Of a stretch of DNA of 6,979 nt, positions 5,701 through 6,979 are shown piece after piece. The position numbers were made by a program, and so were the translations under genes. Position 1 is the first letter of the stretch, and the number at the start of each line of letters is the position of its first letter. The notes below the pieces were generated by a model, which did not search any database, was not told the DNA's origin, and saw only the letters and a list, made by a program, of their open reading frames with translations. Origin of the DNA: an uncultured Bacillota bacterium (GTDB lineage: Bacteria > Bacillota_I > Bacilli_A > Izemoplasmatales > UBA1188). The stretch covers positions 1 through 6,979 of the forward strand of contig ONMY01000120.1 of the NCBI GenBank assembly GCA_900318975.1, written 5' to 3'.

Positions 5701-6979
5701 CAGATGCTAATATCTTATCTATCTTTCTATCAGCTTTATCAAGTGAAATGAAATCAGCAAATCCTTTAATTGCACCGAACTGATCATCTCCACCAGTAAA
5801 TCCATTGACATCGATATATGAAATAGATTCAAGGAGTTTTCCAAGTTCAGATACTTTTATACTCTTAACTTTATTAGCTTCAGTTTCTTCATAGTTTAAT
5901 GTTTCAAGATTTAATTTATAAACATTGACATTATCTATTGCAGTATTTGGAACTATGACATTTAAACTACCCATTGAAAGTCCCATGATGACATTAGATA
6001 TTGTCGCATGAAGGATTTCAGATTTTAATATAACTTCTAGTTGTGTTAATGTTCTATGTCCTTCTTCAATGCTAGATTTTCTATTTAAGTCTGTGAATGT
6101 TGAGAATGCATTTGCACCAGTACCACTCTTAAAGTTTTCGAAATCGAAATATCCAATTGCGGTAATTAAGTTTTTAACTTCATTTCCAGTAATCATATAT
6201 GCATTTGCATTATCTTTATTTACATATTCAACTAAAGCTGTGCTTGGAACAATTATTGTATTTGTTGCGCCACTTCCAAAGGCATTTCCAAGAAGTTTAG
6301 TTAGAGTTGCATTTAAGATATATGAACTAGAAATACTATTTAATTGTTCGCTATTTAGATTAGATAGTGATTTAAATGTATCCATTCCGATACTATTTAA
6401 ATCCATATTATCATCAAAGATGATAGATAGTGATTTAATAAGTGTTTTAATCTCAGATGGAAGAATCCTTATAGTAGGTTCTTTAATTTCAGTTCCATCT
6501 TCATTAATCTTCATTGTATTAACATCTTCTGATACTTTAGTAGTGCCAACAGTCTTTGGTATAACAATTACATCGACATCTTTAATAAAACCAGTGATTG
6601 TAATAGTTAGAATATCTGATTCTAAGATCTTATCCATATCAGTTGGATCGATATCAAGGATATCAGAAACCATAGAAAGACCTAAATTATCAAATGAAGA
6701 TATATCAGTAGTTGATAGGAGAGTTAATAGTGATTCAAATAATTGTACTAATGATTCTTCTGTTAGATAATATCTTGCAGATTGATAAGATGTTCCTGTT
6801 TCAGGATCAGTCTTATTAATCATCTTCTTTTCTACATCATTTTCAGGAACCTTAAAGAAACCATTATCTAGGCTATGTCGTGCAATGAATTTAGATATTG
6901 TGCATCTTAAAACGGCACTATCAAGTAATACATTAACTTTAGTCTTAAGCGCACCTGATTCACCGTTTACATAGCACCA
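2729..6979 (-). CDS. Giant tandem-repeat, FN3-like surface protein, partial (5' end outside window)
   Basis: I do not recognise this protein as a named family. The reading frame is open to the right edge of the window, giving 1,416 visible residues (counted from 6979) and a TAA stop. The Met at 6823 is not a convincing start: the 52 codons before it carry a repeat unit in register. Residues about 15-922 hold nine units of about 93-121 residues. Each has an ILxSxIL-x2-T-[IL]-[ST] opening, in seven units a hydrophobic strand ending in Pro, then a variable stretch and an ELxxLIxAI-like helix. Residues about 923-1416 form about five beta-sandwich domains of FN3/Ig type, with strand pairs such as NADKYLVQI and GYNYKVYVEPV. 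No catalytic motif is visible, cysteines are few, and there is no LPXTG, membrane helix or basic tail at the C-terminus. An extracellular adhesive or structural role is inferred from architecture only. Any signal peptide or lipobox would be at the unseen N-terminus. It is transcribed separately from obgE, having its own terminator. Confidence 0.9.
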   Translation of the reverse strand, partial: WCYVNGESGALKTKVNVLLDSAVLRCTISKFIARHSLDNGFFKVPENDVEKKMINKTDPETGTSYQSARYYLTEESLVQLFESLLTLLSTTDISSFDNLGLSMVSDILDIDPTDMDKILESDILTITITGFIKDVDVIVIPKTVGTTKVSEDVNTMKINEDGTEIKEPTIRILPSEIKTLIKSLSIIFDDNMDLNSIGMDTFKSLSNLNSEQLNSISSSYILNATLTKLLGNAFGSGATNTIIVPSTALVEYVNKDNANAYMITGNEVKNLITAIGYFDFENFKSGTGANAFSTFTDLNRKSSIEEGHRTLTQLEVILKSEILHATISNVIMGLSMGSLNVIVPNTAIDNVNVYKLNLETLNYEETEANKVKSIKVSELGKLLESISYIDVNGFTGGDDQFGAIKGFADFISLDKADRKIDKILASDIIRCTISNYILNMHTSAFSIAVPSEDVIVVVNEKTGEDTYCLSLEDLEDFIFGISSLNLSQLTSDTIGAILSLSDNSKLYPSTAPRKNIEVILDSDLLLYTLSSYVLDKLDSLGFTSIAIPVTSIDTAHTKFDPENPNVPEEVKFIKAEELEKFVIALRDIDLKNIASDPLNALKAFTEAQFSEAYESEILSTTLSKQLLNFASSGDAWRFIIPKECFELTSGGDIKLYEIYKADSTPEYERRIKEEDFYDLIVAINQIDINNLTADKLLSMDNERFDTILDSKIFLTNISDKIRAAILGNDNIDDYYLEIQNSLETSDITYSNSVSSTLSIEFTNKSISHTELSRIFSSMKVLSSNDLSSLKLDFQILYNFADDEIDGVRKGYENDDDITKDIDDQRALFLRSDFIRYAINKNLKAYNTASLLNGSGLPPASIAIIESKLPQGYVQYLAEEGITDVNPGVKVITKYFDTKFFSEDKLETTSLDLALADGNITFSEITTLLAQNKQYRVTIDGKVIDHEDGDPTTTYRVGSALDSVGNHNISVSGTAQTISVDLMNPANSTFKVYKPLRYNTRIETKEGSLNAITNVNIDGQNLTFDKVDNVEKYIIKFYNDADDSLVATKELITTNNVSLKLSTLLKDPGKYYFKIDVVAENTAYLDSGSHYPYSSKGINELSYIVNKNIDTPDSQIIQTEDGQVLYVTDVDDSTLYTITINGNTYTYNKDTDEHSAGLTKVTVSHDEIDYIRYKISINGKYTSPGEHTIDISVSNTNEYYTEANDTVSFYTLDQINTSLIKLSDESDFIEIPVIPNADKYLVQIKQINGANEVSFLYKEITIEEGAEKVLVSTKTLFAGYNYKVYVEPVKTNKYYENTEAVQVVGIIKTLKAPSHNKVSESYIFTFKTIDDAAKYKAYLYAETEVEGEKVYQKVPGCEYEITDTTIEFNVFEMFSTYEFTDYMKYKVTIKAIPEEGSALFLESVESNGAEFIVYPEE
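2732..4213 (-). other. C-terminal array of about five FN3/Ig-like domains in the giant protein
   Basis: Approximate domain limits on the DNA are 4213-3989, 3988-3665, 3664-3344, 3343-3062 and 3061-2732. The later four share a h-x-x-A/S-x-x-Y-x-h-x-h strand (VDNVEKYIIKF, VDDSTLYTITI, IPNADKYLVQI, IDDAAKYKAYL). All have a later G/Y-rich strand (GKYYFKIDV, GEHTIDISV, GYNYKVYVE, YMKYKVTIK; weaker VGNHNISVS in the first). The pattern is that of fibronectin-III-like modules in bacterial surface proteins. Boundaries are by eye, and the first domain is the least certain. Confidence 0.6.
4214..6937 (-). repeat. Nine tandem ~100-residue protein repeats (unnamed domain)
   Basis: Units begin at 6937, 6637, 6343, 6040, 5722, 5434, 5155, 4870 and 4507, giving lengths of 100, 98, 101, 106, 96, 93, 95 and 121 residues, with the last ending near 4214. 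Opening signatures include LLDSAVL, ILESDIL, ILKSEIL, ILASDII, ILDSDLL, AYESEIL and ILDSKIF. The Ser is present in all nine. A Thr five residues past the last Leu-type position group (TIS/TIT/TLT/TLS) holds in the first seven units and is lost in the last two. Strands such as VIVIP, IIVP, VIVP, IAVP, IAIP and FIIP follow in units 1-7. The 11-base word ttagatattgt recurs at the same offset in three units (6891-6901, 5994-6004, 5676-5686). Confidence 0.88.

Noticed and set aside
5064..6770. Plus-strand open frames antisense to the giant gene, up to 233 codons
   Set aside because: They mirror the repeat array; their hydrophobic Ile/Val/Ser composition follows from the complementary strand of Asp/Asn/Ser/Ile codons. 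No ribosome site or family resemblance.
2729..6979. UGA-as-tryptophan genetic code
   Set aside because: All three genes are intact under the standard code, and the two Trp codons seen are both TGG. Trp is so rare here that this is weak evidence, but nothing requires recoding.

Overview
The window is AT-rich, and every gene I can support lies on the minus strand. In transcription order (right to left) these are a very large repeat-containing protein that runs off the right edge, then obgE, then ruvA, then about 500 bases with no convincing gene. The low GC, the intact standard reading frames, TAA/TAG stops and a strong AGGAGG ribosome site fit a low-GC Gram-positive relative (Bacillota/Mycoplasmatota, possibly an uncultured Mollicutes-like gut lineage). 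That placement is inference. Only two Trp codons are seen in about 2,000 codons and both are TGG, so nothing requires UGA recoding.

Region by region: 1-507 is gene-free, with several inverted repeats and short open frames that look like chance or decayed sequence. A strong hairpin terminator at 508-541 closes the obgE-ruvA unit. ruvA (569-1123) and obgE (1132-2427) are full length and almost certainly co-transcribed: the obgE stop overlaps the ruvA Shine-Dalgarno. A 301-base spacer (2428-2728) holds a probable obgE promoter with a perfect palindrome next to its -10 box, a cluster of ATCACAT-like short repeats, and the orientation-specific terminator of the large gene. From 2729 to the right edge is the 3' part of a giant gene, 1,416 codons visible.

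The giant protein is the notable item. Its visible part begins with nine tandem units of about 100 residues. Each opens with the signature ILxSxIL-x2-T-[IL]-[ST] and most continue with a short hydrophobic strand ending in Pro and an ELxxLIxAI-like helix. I do not recognise this unit as a named family. After it come about five fibronectin-III/Ig-like beta-sandwich domains that end abruptly without a sorting signal or membrane segment. The architecture suggests an extracellular or surface protein, but its N-terminus, and so any signal peptide or anchor, lies outside the window.

The two housekeeping genes serve ribosome assembly/stress GTPase signalling (ObgE) and Holliday-junction processing (RuvA). 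Nothing in the sequence links them functionally to the giant protein, which has its own terminator.
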